In this document: positions 1 through 5,249 of the stretch, one piece after another
Position numbering within the stretch: the stretch's first letter is position 1
Layout of the letters: every line of letters begins with the position of its first letter
NCBI GenBank assembly: GCA_034678805.1
Contig: JAXDBN010000240.1
Coordinates: 1 to 5,441, forward strand
DNA from: PHAA01 sp034678805
GTDB lineage: Bacteria; Bacillota; Syntrophomonadia; Syntrophomonadales; Syntrophomonadaceae
Direction of reading: 5' to 3'
Length of the DNA: 5,441 nucleotides
Translations under genes and position numbers: made by a program
Notes under the pieces: generated by a model
Database searches by the model: none
Told to the model about the DNA's origin: nothing
The model's input: only the letters and a program-made list of their open reading frames with translations

Positions 1-1290
1 GATTTTGATAGTTATGCAACTCTGTATCAGAATTTTACGAGCGACCACGGTTTACTATATTCGGCAATTGAAAAAGTTAATAGTTCTGGTGGGACAAGTC
101 TAAGTGCAGGAATTAGTATGGCTATATCACAGTTTACTAGCGACTCCTATAACAGAACCGATGCTTATAGATTCATAATCTTTTTAACCGATGGGATGGG
201 ATCTTATAGCTCTTCGTATACAACAACAGCTGCCAATAACGATATTATTATTTATACAATTGGTCTCGGAATAGGTGTTGATGCTAATATACTGACAGCA
301 ATAGCTGAAGGAACAGGAGGAAAGTATTATTTCGCGTCGTCGGCTACGGATTTAGCCGGTATATATGACGATGCAGCTGGAGAAACAATTGATTACGTAA
401 CAGATTCAAATTCGGATGGGTTATCTGATTATTATACTAAGCTTTTGTGTGAATCAAATCCTTATATAAATGGCGCTAAGAATCCCTTATATGGATTAAC
501 TTACGACTCAATTCAAGCAAATGATGATTACGATGGTGACGGGCACTTAAACGGCAAAGAAATCAAAATTAAATCGGACCCAGTAACGGGGCACGTGTAT
601 GTGTTCATGTATTCTAATCCAACTAATCCTGATACTGATGGTGATGGAATTGATGATTATGAGGATACCGCGATTCTTGCTAAAGGCCTTGACGGTGGTA
701 TTATTGGGAAGTTGACATTAATTTCTTGTTATCAAGCTGGTGGAGGTAGTAGTTCAAATTCTACAAGTGGACACGCGTTTTTCGTATATAAAAGCTATGT
801 CAATGATACTCTCGACTTCAGTGACTTCTATGCAGGATGGGACTCTTCCGGCTCATGGTCCGAGCTTACTAGAGAAGAATCATCCGAATACAACATTTCA
901 GCAGGTGAGGTTGTATCGATCGGCGATGGTGGCTTAAGTGAATCTGATGCGGGGGTATGCTATAATCTAGAATTTTGGAAATACTTTCATCTAAAATACA
1001 CATATCTAAAAAATGCTTACATGGCAAAAGAAATAACCCAGGGTAACATGAATACTCTGATTTCATACTGCATACTTGACAGTATCAATTATTGGAGTTA
1101 TACACATAATTGCTCTACGGTAGCTTGTGGAGCTTGGAACAAAGTATTTGATGATGATTTGACGGCTAAAGATTGGGGTGTCTTCGCTCATTTAGTTGAT
1201 ACACCAACCGGATTGAAAAATTGCATTCTTGAGCAAAGTAATTCCTCAGAGGATTTCAAAATTGGCGATTTAATTGATCCCACGGAATGA
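1..1290 (+). CDS. vWA / Ca-binding repeat / permuted papain-like domain protein, 5'-truncated
   Basis: The frame is open from base 1 to a TGA at 1288-1290 (429 residues in the window), so the gene begins upstream. The ATG at 118 is internal to the vWA domain and has no ribosome site. Numbering from base 1, residues 1-130 are the C-terminal two thirds of a von Willebrand A domain: the MIDAS Thr is in GGTS (T32), the MIDAS Asp is in FLTDG (D64), followed by IYTIGLG and a GGKYYFA segment. The DxSxS part would lie outside the window. Three thrombospondin-3/EF-like calcium motifs follow: D135-D143, D176-E187 (DYDGDG) and D211-D222 (DTDGDG). Residues about 240-410 form a domain with GHAFF (H258) and HNCSTVACGAWN (C371), an order typical of permuted papain/NlpC-P60-like or DUF4105-like folds. 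A Ca-dependent, adhesive or proteolytic exported protein is inferred. The substrate is unknown, and catalysis rests on these two residues only. Confidence 0.88.
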   Translation, partial: DFDSYATLYQNFTSDHGLLYSAIEKVNSSGGTSLSAGISMAISQFTSDSYNRTDAYRFIIFLTDGMGSYSSSYTTTAANNDIIIYTIGLGIGVDANILTAIAEGTGGKYYFASSATDLAGIYDDAAGETIDYVTDSNSDGLSDYYTKLLCESNPYINGAKNPLYGLTYDSIQANDDYDGDGHLNGKEIKIKSDPVTGHVYVFMYSNPTNPDTDGDGIDDYEDTAILAKGLDGGIIGKLTLISCYQAGGGSSSNSTSGHAFFVYKSYVNDTLDFSDFYAGWDSSGSWSELTREESSEYNISAGEVVSIGDGGLSESDAGVCYNLEFWKYFHLKYTYLKNAYMAKEITQGNMNTLISYCILDSINYWSYTHNCSTVACGAWNKVFDDDLTAKDWGVFAHLVDTPTGLKNCILEQSNSSEDFKIGDLIDPTE

Positions 1291-1332
1291 TCGGCTTGAT
1301 TGTTTTTTGCACATTATAACTGTTTTTTAACA

Positions 1333-1368
1333 TTTGCTCCACGTCGCTTTCACGTGACGTGGAGTGAA
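1333..1368 (+). promoter_or_regulatory. Hairpin that sequesters the Shine-Dalgarno site of the LRR gene
   Basis: Perfect 9-bp arms (1337-1345, CTCCACGTC; 1356-1364, GACGTGGAG) enclose a 10-nt loop. Two G-U and two A-U pairs extend the stem to 1333/1368. There is no T-tract after it on either strand, so a normal intrinsic terminator is unlikely. The GGAG at 1361-1364 is the best ribosome site for the ATG at 1373 (8-nt spacing) and would be fully paired. Translational control of the downstream gene is inferred. The hairpin could also simply stabilise the 3' end of the vWA transcript. Confidence 0.55.
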
Positions 1369-1372
1369 ATAT

Positions 1373-1966
1373 ATGTACGTGAGAGGAATGGATTCTCCAT
1401 TGTTTTCAATACCAGATCACTTAAATAAAAGGCTAACTTTGTTTATCTTGGCAACTGTTTTGGTTGTCATTCTAGCATCTTGCTTTATAGTAAATTCACC
1501 CTTGCTGCTAAGCAAATTCAAAAATATCTCTTGGGACATTAGTAACAGCAAGGAAGATAACGTTAAGGCTACTCTAGTGTTCGCCAAAAACCATACATAC
1601 ATATTGCTTATTAGTGGTAAAGGAGAAATGCGGGATTTAATTGATATAAATAACCCACATCTTAGTGAGTTTTATAATATTAGTGTTGGCTGGACGATTT
1701 CCATCATTTCGGTTGTAATCGAAGAAGGAGTTACAAACATTTGCGATTATGCTTTTTTAGGTTGCACAGCTTTGAATTCGGTGATAATACCAAATAGTAT
1801 AAAGTCAATTGGTAATAATGCATTTTCTTATTGCCCTAATCTTACCTCTATATTCTATGAGGGAACGGTTGCGCAATGGTCAACAATACTACTAGATAGT
1901 GGTTGGAACCGGGAAAGCTCGATAGAGTTCATCGAATGTATTGATGGCATAGTAACGGTTAATTAA
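1373..1966 (+). CDS. BspA-type leucine-rich repeat (LRR_5) surface protein, probable lipoprotein
   Basis: This 197-residue protein starts at ATG 1373, chosen for the GGAG 8 nt upstream. An in-frame GTG at 1364 has no ribosome site, and an ATG at 1388 has a purine-rich stretch only 1 nt away. After a basic stretch (NKR), a hydrophobic segment (residues 21-36) ends in L-A-S-C (C37), an acceptable lipobox. It may instead be an uncleaved anchor, because hydrophobic residues follow. Residues 54-119 match the degenerate lead-in domain common before LRR_5 repeats (W..., ISGKGEM, VVIEEGVTNI). Two BspA repeats follow at about 120-140 (AFLGCTALNSVIIP) and 143-164 (AFSYCPNLTSIFYEG), then the usual cap with TVAQWSTI, a Trp and CIDG. 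BspA-type proteins are typically surface adhesins or carbohydrate/protein binders. This one is short, with only two repeats. It follows the vWA gene by 82 nt on the same strand and could be co-transcribed. Confidence 0.85.
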   Translation: MYVRGMDSPLFSIPDHLNKRLTLFILATVLVVILASCFIVNSPLLLSKFKNISWDISNSKEDNVKATLVFAKNHTYILLISGKGEMRDLIDINNPHLSEFYNISVGWTISIISVVIEEGVTNICDYAFLGCTALNSVIIPNSIKSIGNNAFSYCPNLTSIFYEGTVAQWSTILLDSGWNRESSIEFIECIDGIVTVN

Positions 1967-2042
1967 TGGACCTGATTAATAGCACCATATACTCGCTTGC
2001 GATAACCGTTCAAATGCTTTAGGCTTACAGTCCACGCAATAA

Positions 2043-2216
2043 TCTACTAGTATATCCGCCACAATCACCGCATTTAATAATGCCTTGAGCTTTGTTATCT
2101 TTACTCCTTGGGACTACACGGCTAACTTCAATGCCGATATAAAAGATGTTTTGGATTCGATGCTGCTTGACATGCCGCTGGTTAAGCCCGGGAAAATGTT
2201 CGGTTACCCGACCTGA
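2043..2216 (+). pseudogene. 3'-truncated remnant of a conserved hypothetical gene
   Basis: This + strand frame is open from just after a TAA (2040-2042) to a TGA (2214-2216) and reads like genuine protein: NADIKDVLDSMLL followed by PLVKPGKMFGYP at its end. It has no usable start codon or ribosome site. The V(K/R)PGKMFGYP run resembles a motif I associate with uncharacterised proteins in which it is followed by further conserved sequence (AYYV-like). Here it stops within two codons, right at the stop codon of the oppositely oriented OmpA-domain gene. This fits a gene fragment cut at both ends by recombination. The family is not identified. A chance open frame is possible but less likely given the composition. 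Confidence 0.4.
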
Positions 2217-2217
2217 G

Positions 2218-2805
2218 CTACACGGTGGGAACGTAATAGATTTCAACCCGCCGGTTCAAGGCCCGTCCCTCTTCGGTGTTATTGTCGCCAATGGGGTAAC
2301 GCTCCCCGTATGCTTTCACATCATACTTGATTGTACCGTTGTCGACTCCCAGGTCTATAAAAACCTTCATAACCGCAGTGGCTCTCTGTTCTGACAACCA
2401 TTGGCCAGCCTGATCCGAGCCCTCGTCGTCGGTATAGGCGCTCACCTGCATGGTACCGGGATTGTCCTTCAGCAATTTGGCCAACTCCTGCAGTTTGGCC
2501 ATCTGTTCAGGCTTGATCTCATAACTGGAGGAGTCAAAATTAATCACAATGTTGACTGGAGTCGGTACTTCCTTGGTTGGCGGCGGGGGTGGGACCGGTG
2601 CCGGGGTGGGAGCAACCGGGGCCGTCTGAACCGGGGCTTGAACTACCGCTACGGGTTCATTGCCCTTGAGATTCATTTGGTAAAAAGAAAAAGCGCCCGC
2701 CCCGCCAATCAGCAGCAACACCAGCAAAATTTTCGCGATGTTGGATTTCGGGGCTTTGGGAACGCTATCGTCCAGCAATTCAAAGGTATCGTCCAGTTTG
2801 CTCAC
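2218..2805 (-). CDS. Membrane-anchored OmpA-domain (peptidoglycan-binding) protein
   Basis: This 195-residue protein has a GTG start (2803-2805), fixed by an AGGAGG complement at 2814-2819, 8 nt away. Residues 1-22 are a short acidic/basic cytoplasmic segment, 23-42 one transmembrane helix and about 50-83 a Pro/Val/Ala-rich linker with a run of prolines (72-76). Residues 84-193 form an OmpA C-terminal domain: VNIVINFD first strand, YTDDEGS with the Asp that binds diaminopimelate (D126), LSEQRA with the partner Arg (R141), and the closing GRALNRRVEIYY. The family binds peptidoglycan non-covalently. The helix-linker-OmpA layout would place the domain outside the membrane, tethered to the wall. 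It lacks the MotB N-terminal signature and has no motor partner here, so a stator role is not supported. It stands alone, facing a gene remnant downstream. It is richer in G+C than the vWA and LRR genes to its left. Confidence 0.9.
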   Translation of the reverse strand: MSKLDDTFELLDDSVPKAPKSNIAKILLVLLLIGGAGAFSFYQMNLKGNEPVAVVQAPVQTAPVAPTPAPVPPPPPTKEVPTPVNIVINFDSSSYEIKPEQMAKLQELAKLLKDNPGTMQVSAYTDDEGSDQAGQWLSEQRATAVMKVFIDLGVDNGTIKYDVKAYGERYPIGDNNTEEGRALNRRVEIYYVPTV

Positions 2806-2943
2806 GCCAGGTGCCTCCTAATTACTACTAATGGTACATTTAATCAAAACCGGCTGGTACATATATCAGCACGCTCAGTTTCATACCCGGAGGAAAGTGT
2901 TTATCTTGATTTAAATATAGACTTGGATATGCCCCTTCTGCTA

Positions 2944-2971
2944 ATTATACGTATACTATAAAAAATTGCGA
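2944..2971 (-). promoter_or_regulatory. Weak candidate promoter for the OmpA-domain gene
   Basis: On the - strand, a perfect TATAAT (complement of 2944-2949) is preceded after 16 bp by TCGCAA (complement of 2966-2971), which matches the -35 consensus at only three positions. It would give a leader of about 130 nt. The surrounding DNA is AT-rich, so a chance -10 match is possible. Confidence 0.28.
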
Positions 2972-2987
2972 TACCCATTTGGTCCGC

Positions 2988-3014
2988 AAAAAAAAGTACT
3001 CCTGAGCGAAGTGC
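2988..3014 (-). terminator. Probable intrinsic terminator of the first PAS gene
   Basis: About 37 nt past the stop of the PAS gene (3051), the - strand reads a short imperfect stem (complements of 3009-3014 and 2996-3001, with one mismatch and one G-U pair) and then eight T residues (complement of 2988-2995). The stem is weak but the T-tract is long and the position fits. Confidence 0.42.
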
Positions 3015-3050
3015 CAAAAGATTGAAGACTGGTATTAAGGTGAATTCGGG

Positions 3051-3503
3051 TTATTCAGATGAGTTTACTACGATAGCCGAGGAAAGCAGACTCTTTGTAT
3101 TATTAAAATAGATTATTTTTACGGTTAGCAGAAAGTGGCATATGTCCCCGGACTTCTTGACGAAAGAACAGGGGAAATATTTGATATACCCGTTTATACT
3201 GATATTGTTTACCAAGACTTCTCTTTCACCATAGTCCTTCCAGAGATTTAATTCCAGCACTGTCTTACCCAGCATTTCTTCCGTGGTGTATCCCAGCACC
3301 TCGGTCCAGGCATCATTAATCTTCAAAAAGACCCCATCGATCATCCTGGTCACCGCCATGGGGATGGGATGTTCGTTGAATATTTTTAAATAGGTTTCAG
3401 CGGTGGCCTGCAGTTCACTATTTTCGCCGGCCAACCTTGAATTCTCCGCCTTCAAGGCAGATATTTCTTTTTGGAGATCGTTTAATTGCAGATCTTCTTC
3501 CAT
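3051..3503 (-). CDS. Stand-alone PAS-domain protein (copy 1 of a tandem pair)
   Basis: This 150-residue protein starts at an ATG (3501-3503) with GGTGGG 8 nt upstream. Residues 6-36 are a charged heptad-like helix (a likely coiled coil for dimerisation or attachment). Residues 37-142 are one PAS domain of the type common in sensor kinases and diguanylate cyclases: FNEHPIPMAVTR, DGVFLKINDAW, LGYTTEEMLGKT, LELNLW, KKSG. In such sensors the domain normally runs into a DITERK linker and then a GGDEF or kinase module. Here the reading stops about eight residues after the last strand, so no output domain exists. It has no transmembrane segment and should be cytoplasmic. It may be an inhibitor or partner that pairs with PAS domains elsewhere, or a decayed input module. 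The ligand is unknown. It aligns without gaps to the upstream paralogue at 3760-4221, with roughly two thirds identity over the PAS part by hand count. A terminator lies between the two genes. Confidence 0.85.
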   Translation of the reverse strand: MEEDLQLNDLQKEISALKAENSRLAGENSELQATAETYLKIFNEHPIPMAVTRMIDGVFLKINDAWTEVLGYTTEEMLGKTVLELNLWKDYGEREVLVNNISINGYIKYFPCSFVKKSGDICHFLLTVKIIYFNNTKSLLSSAIVVNSSE

Positions 3504-3591
3504 AATATCATCCCACCATATCAGCTTACCCCTGTGAAATACATTATCTTTCTAATTAACATTTTAACCTATTGCGGCTGGCCAAATCATT

Positions 3592-3616
3592 AAAAAACGC
3601 CCCAACCGGAGCGTTT
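3592..3616 (-). terminator. Rho-independent terminator between the PAS genes
   Basis: On the - strand, a 9-bp stem (complements of 3608-3616 and 3595-3603, with one G-U pair) closes a 4-nt loop (3604-3607). It continues directly into a run of six T residues (complement of 3592-3597). It lies 144 nt past the stop of the upstream PAS gene (3760) and about 90 nt before the start of the next, so the two copies are probably transcribed separately. Confidence 0.72.
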
Positions 3617-3759
3617 CAGACCGTCCCCAAAAGGTTCAGTTAAATCCATTCCAACCACGCACCTCAATGTGCGCCTCAATCATGCCTATCCCGATTACCG
3701 GGCTGCTCAGCAGTATTATTGGTTCACGCCGGGAACACCAGCAATCCCCGATATCATCA

Positions 3760-4221
3760 TTATTTCAAATTGCTCGACTGGTTTTTTTCGATAATAGAGG
3801 AAAGCAAACAACGTACATTATTGAAGTCGATAATCTTGGCCGTAAACAGATGATTGCGTATTCCCCCGGACTTTTTGGTAAAGGAGCATTCGAAATTATT
3901 GATAAAGCCTTTCATACTGATATGGTTTACCATGATCTCTCTCTCCCCAAAATCCGTCCAAAGACTTAACTCCTGCACAGTCTTACCCAGCATTTCTTCC
4001 CTGGTGTACCCCAGGGCTTCAGTCCAGGCCCCGTTTACCTCCATAAAAAGGCCGTCAATCAATCTGGTTATAGCCATCGGGATTGGGTTTTCCTTAAAGA
4101 TCCGCGAATACGTTTCGGCAACCAGATATAGCTCATCAATCTCGTGAGCCATCCTGGTAATATCCGATTTCAAATCTGATATTGCTTTTTTGGGATCATC
4201 TGCTTTAAAATCATCCTGCAT
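3760..4221 (-). CDS. Stand-alone PAS-domain protein (copy 2 of a tandem pair)
   Basis: This 153-residue protein starts at an ATG (4219-4221). The GGTGGG upstream is spaced slightly wider (11 nt) than in copy 1, and both leaders share GGTGGGATGA. Residues 10-36 are a charged helix and 37-142 a PAS domain: FKENPIPMAITR, DGLFMEVNGAW, LGYTREEMLGKT, ELSLW, TKKSG, IIDFNN, CLLSS. The two copies match ungapped to residue 142, then diverge (EKNQSSNLK here). The end is marked by tandem stops (TAA TGA TGA), as if the frame had once been longer or had drifted. It has no output domain, no membrane segment and no identifiable cofactor residue. Sensing or protein-protein pairing is inferred from the family only. 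A conserved 9-mer (GCTGGCCAA on the + strand, at 4283-4291 here and 3577-3585 for copy 1) lies at a similar distance upstream of both genes, so the duplication seems to include part of the leader. Confidence 0.86.
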   Translation of the reverse strand: MQDDFKADDPKKAISDLKSDITRMAHEIDELYLVAETYSRIFKENPIPMAITRLIDGLFMEVNGAWTEALGYTREEMLGKTVQELSLWTDFGEREIMVNHISMKGFINNFECSFTKKSGGIRNHLFTAKIIDFNNVRCLLSSIIEKNQSSNLK

Positions 4222-4267
4222 ATAAATCTCATCCCACCTTATGAACTAGCTATCTTTATTCTGCCCG

Positions 4268-4277
4268 TTTGCGCAAA
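4268..4277. promoter_or_regulatory. 10-bp perfect palindrome in the leader of PAS copy 2
   Basis: TTTGCGCAAA reads the same on both strands and sits between the candidate -10 boxes and the start of PAS copy 2. It could be a protein-binding site, but a 10-bp palindrome alone is weak evidence. Copy 1 has only a partial match in the equivalent place. Confidence 0.25.
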
Positions 4278-4327
4278 ATCCTGCTGGCCAACATAAGTTT
4301 CAAACCAACTGTAAGTTTATGGATAAG

Positions 4328-4356
4328 ATTATACATTGAGTGTGGAAATTATAACA
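4328..4356 (-). promoter_or_regulatory. Candidate promoter(s) of PAS copy 2
   Basis: Two perfect - strand TATAAT boxes occur 20 bp apart, at the complements of 4348-4353 and 4328-4333. The farther one is preceded by TG and one base (TGTTATAAT, complement of 4348-4356), an extended -10 that can work without a good -35. No clear TTGACA is visible for either. The leader to the ATG at 4221 would be about 100-120 nt. A G-quadruplex motif overlaps the -35 position of the farther box. Confidence 0.42.
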
Positions 4357-4367
4357 GTTAAATATCC

Positions 4368-4387
4368 GGGGGGAGGGTAGGGCAGGG
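4368..4387 (+). other. Canonical G-quadruplex motif
   Basis: The + strand carries G6-A-G3-TA-G3-CA-G3. These are four tracts of at least three G with loops of 1-2 nt, the pattern expected for a very stable quadruplex. It sits between the terminator of the DUF2178 operon and the candidate promoter of PAS copy 2. For that gene it lies on the template strand, over the -35 region of the extended -10 promoter. Whether it folds in the cell cannot be seen from sequence. Confidence 0.6.
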
Positions 4388-4412
4388 AAGGCTTCCCAGC
4401 CGTGCTTCAGGA

Positions 4413-4456
4413 TAAAAATATGGCGGACAATCCCTGCGGAGAAGGGACCATCCGCC
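4413..4456 (-). terminator. Rho-independent terminator of the Xre-DUF2178 operon
   Basis: About 75 nt past the stop at 4531, the - strand forms a 14-bp stem (complements of 4443-4456 and 4422-4435, including three consecutive G-U pairs) with a 7-nt loop. It is followed by ATATTTTTATC (complement of 4411-4421). Six G-C-rich pairs at the base, five at the top and the T-tract make this a convincing terminator for the operon read from the right. Confidence 0.75.
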
Positions 4457-4530
4457 TCTTTCTGAACTGGTCAATTTACTGAGGGATATGCCGTCACGGT
4501 TTTATTTTTGGCTCTCCCCTTCCGGTAAGG

Positions 4531-4929
4531 TTATGAGCGGGCATTGAAGTAATAGTAGAAGCCAATATACAGCAACACCATTCCGCATACACAAATCCCC
4601 AGCAGGTTGTAGGGATTGACCAGCACCTGCGGACCCCAGACAGAGCCTATCAGAACAGTAAAAGCTGTCGCCAGGACAAAGGTAAGATAGGTAAAGTAAC
4701 CGGCCCGGCCGGCGATATACCAGGTTCTTTCATCATAGACGTTGATCCCCTGCGCCTCAGCCTGCCTGATCTTTTCCTGCTTAAAAGTAACCATGATGAA
4801 GACTAGGATGGCTGATCCTATCAGCCCGCTGCCCGAAGCACTGTTGCCGCTGAGTATCTGCCACACGCCGATGCTGAGCAGCAGGAACAAAATAATATAA
4901 CGCAGTAGCTCTCTGTTTTTCCTGTTCAT
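4531..4929 (-). CDS. DUF2178-type four-helix membrane protein
   Basis: This 132-residue protein starts at an ATG (4927-4929) with the complement of AGGAGG at 4940-4945, 10 nt away. Four transmembrane helices are visible: about 11-27, 34-49, 76-98 and 107-128. Between helices 2 and 3 is a charged cytoplasmic loop (50-75) ending in the DERT motif (66-69), typical of the uncharacterised DUF2178 family. By the positive-inside rule both ends face the cytoplasm. Its biochemical role is unknown. The gene begins 5 nt after the stop of an Xre-family regulator, an arrangement often seen for this family, so the regulator probably controls it. Cysteines at 113 and 115 lie inside helix 4 and are not an obvious metal site. 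The family call rests on layout and the DERT motif. Confidence 0.82.
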   Translation of the reverse strand: MNRKNRELLRYIILFLLLSIGVWQILSGNSASGSGLIGSAILVFIMVTFKQEKIRQAEAQGINVYDERTWYIAGRAGYFTYLTFVLATAFTVLIGSVWGPQVLVNPYNLLGICVCGMVLLYIGFYYYFNARS

Positions 4930-4934
4930 AATAA

Positions 4935-5135
4935 TTACTCCTCCTCTTCGAAAATAAATACTTCTTCTATGGGCAGCCCGAATATTTTGGCCAGGCTGTG
5001 GGCCAGACCGATAGAAGGGTTGTATTTGCCCTTCTCCAGCGAAATAATCGTCTGGCGGGATACTTTCACCAGGGCAGCCAGTTCCTCCTGGGTGATGCCG
5101 TGCTGCTCCCGCAATTCCCGCAGCCGGTTTTCCAA
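4935..5135 (-). CDS. Xre/Cro-family HTH transcriptional regulator (short, YozG-like)
   Basis: This 66-residue DNA-binding protein has TTG (5133-5135) as the best start. The complement of CCTCC at 5144-5148 puts GGAGG 8 nt upstream, and the product then begins M-ENRLRELRE, as family members usually do. An in-frame GTG (5142-5144) overlaps the ribosome site, and an ATG at 5201 would place the coding region over the promoter, so both are rejected. The HTH spans about residues 14-36: ITQEELAALV, then the recognition helix SRQTIISLEKGKYNPS. The C-terminal half (LAHSLAKIFGLPIEEVF) is the standard dimer-type extension. The last four Glu codons also form the Shine-Dalgarno site of the DUF2178 gene, so translation of the two is closely linked. 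It is likely an autoregulator of the two-gene operon. Target and signal are unknown. Confidence 0.92.
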   Translation of the reverse strand: MENRLRELREQHGITQEELAALVKVSRQTIISLEKGKYNPSIGLAHSLAKIFGLPIEEVFIFEEEE

Positions 5136-5150
5136 ATCGTTCACCTCCAA

Positions 5151-5170
5151 ATGTAAAGGGAGCTTTACGT
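5151..5170. promoter_or_regulatory. Inverted repeat over the start of transcription, candidate Xre operator
   Basis: Arms ATGTAAAG (5151-5158) and CTTTACGT (5163-5170) pair at 7 of 8 positions around a 4-bp centre. The site covers the expected +1 of the Xre promoter and ends just before its ribosome site. A further CTTTACA (5207-5213) lies directly upstream of the -35, next to a 10-bp palindrome AAGCATGCTT (5200-5209) that overlaps it. Repeated GTAAAG half-sites on both sides of the promoter suggest autorepression by the encoded regulator. The link to that protein is inferred. Confidence 0.5.
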
Positions 5171-5172
5171 AA

Positions 5173-5201
5173 ATTCTAATCGGGGGCTGGCAAAATGTCA
5201 A
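5173..5201 (-). promoter_or_regulatory. Near-consensus sigma-A promoter of the Xre-DUF2178 operon
   Basis: On the - strand, a perfect TTGACA (complement of 5196-5201), an exact 17-bp spacer and TAGAAT (complement of 5173-5178, five of six matches) form a vegetative promoter. Transcription would begin near 5166, leaving a leader of about 30 nt with the GGAGG site before the TTG start. Confidence 0.85.
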
Positions 5202-5249
5202 GCATGCTTTACAATAAATATTAGGGAATTTTCATTCAGGAGGGCGCTT

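Larger units (their letters stand above)
3040..4300 (-). repeat. Tandem gene duplication (PAS copies 1 and 2 with part of their leaders)
   Basis: Two diverged direct copies, about 3051-3585 and 3760-4291, carry the paralogous PAS genes. At DNA level, stretches such as GTCTTACCCAGCATTTCTTC (from 3261 and from 3980) are identical. Divergence is high enough for an old event, or for acquisition of related copies, rather than a recent duplication. The segment between the stop of copy 2 and the terminator (3617-3759) has no obvious counterpart after copy 1. Confidence 0.7.

Noticed and set aside
118..120. ATG at 118 as the true start of the vWA gene
   Set aside because: The frame is open back to base 1 and encodes the MIDAS Thr (GGTS) upstream of it, so this Met is internal.
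1296..1320. TTGATT...TATAAC as a promoter for the LRR gene
   Set aside because: The spacer is only 13 bp and the run is simply AT-rich. No acceptable -35/-10 pair is found.
2025..2246. - strand frame of 73 codons with a CGDCGG string resembling the zinc ribbon of large serine recombinases
   Set aside because: Only the short CxxCG string fits, the frame ends soon after, it overlaps the 3' end of the OmpA gene, and the + strand frame in the same DNA reads more like protein.
2401..2961. + strand frame of 186 codons opposite the OmpA-domain gene
   Set aside because: It is antisense to a clear OmpA gene. Its Arg/Gly-rich composition is what the complement of the Pro-rich linker would give, and it has no ribosome site or family motif.
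4385..4397. GGGAAGGCTTCCC near-palindrome as a terminator or operator
   Set aside because: It is an odd-centred palindrome that cannot form a useful hairpin loop, has no T-tract, and abuts the G-quadruplex motif.
5136..5201. N-terminal extension of the Xre regulator from an ATG at 5201
   Set aside because: It would lie on top of a consensus promoter and has no ribosome site. GGAGG points to the TTG at 5135, and family members begin there.
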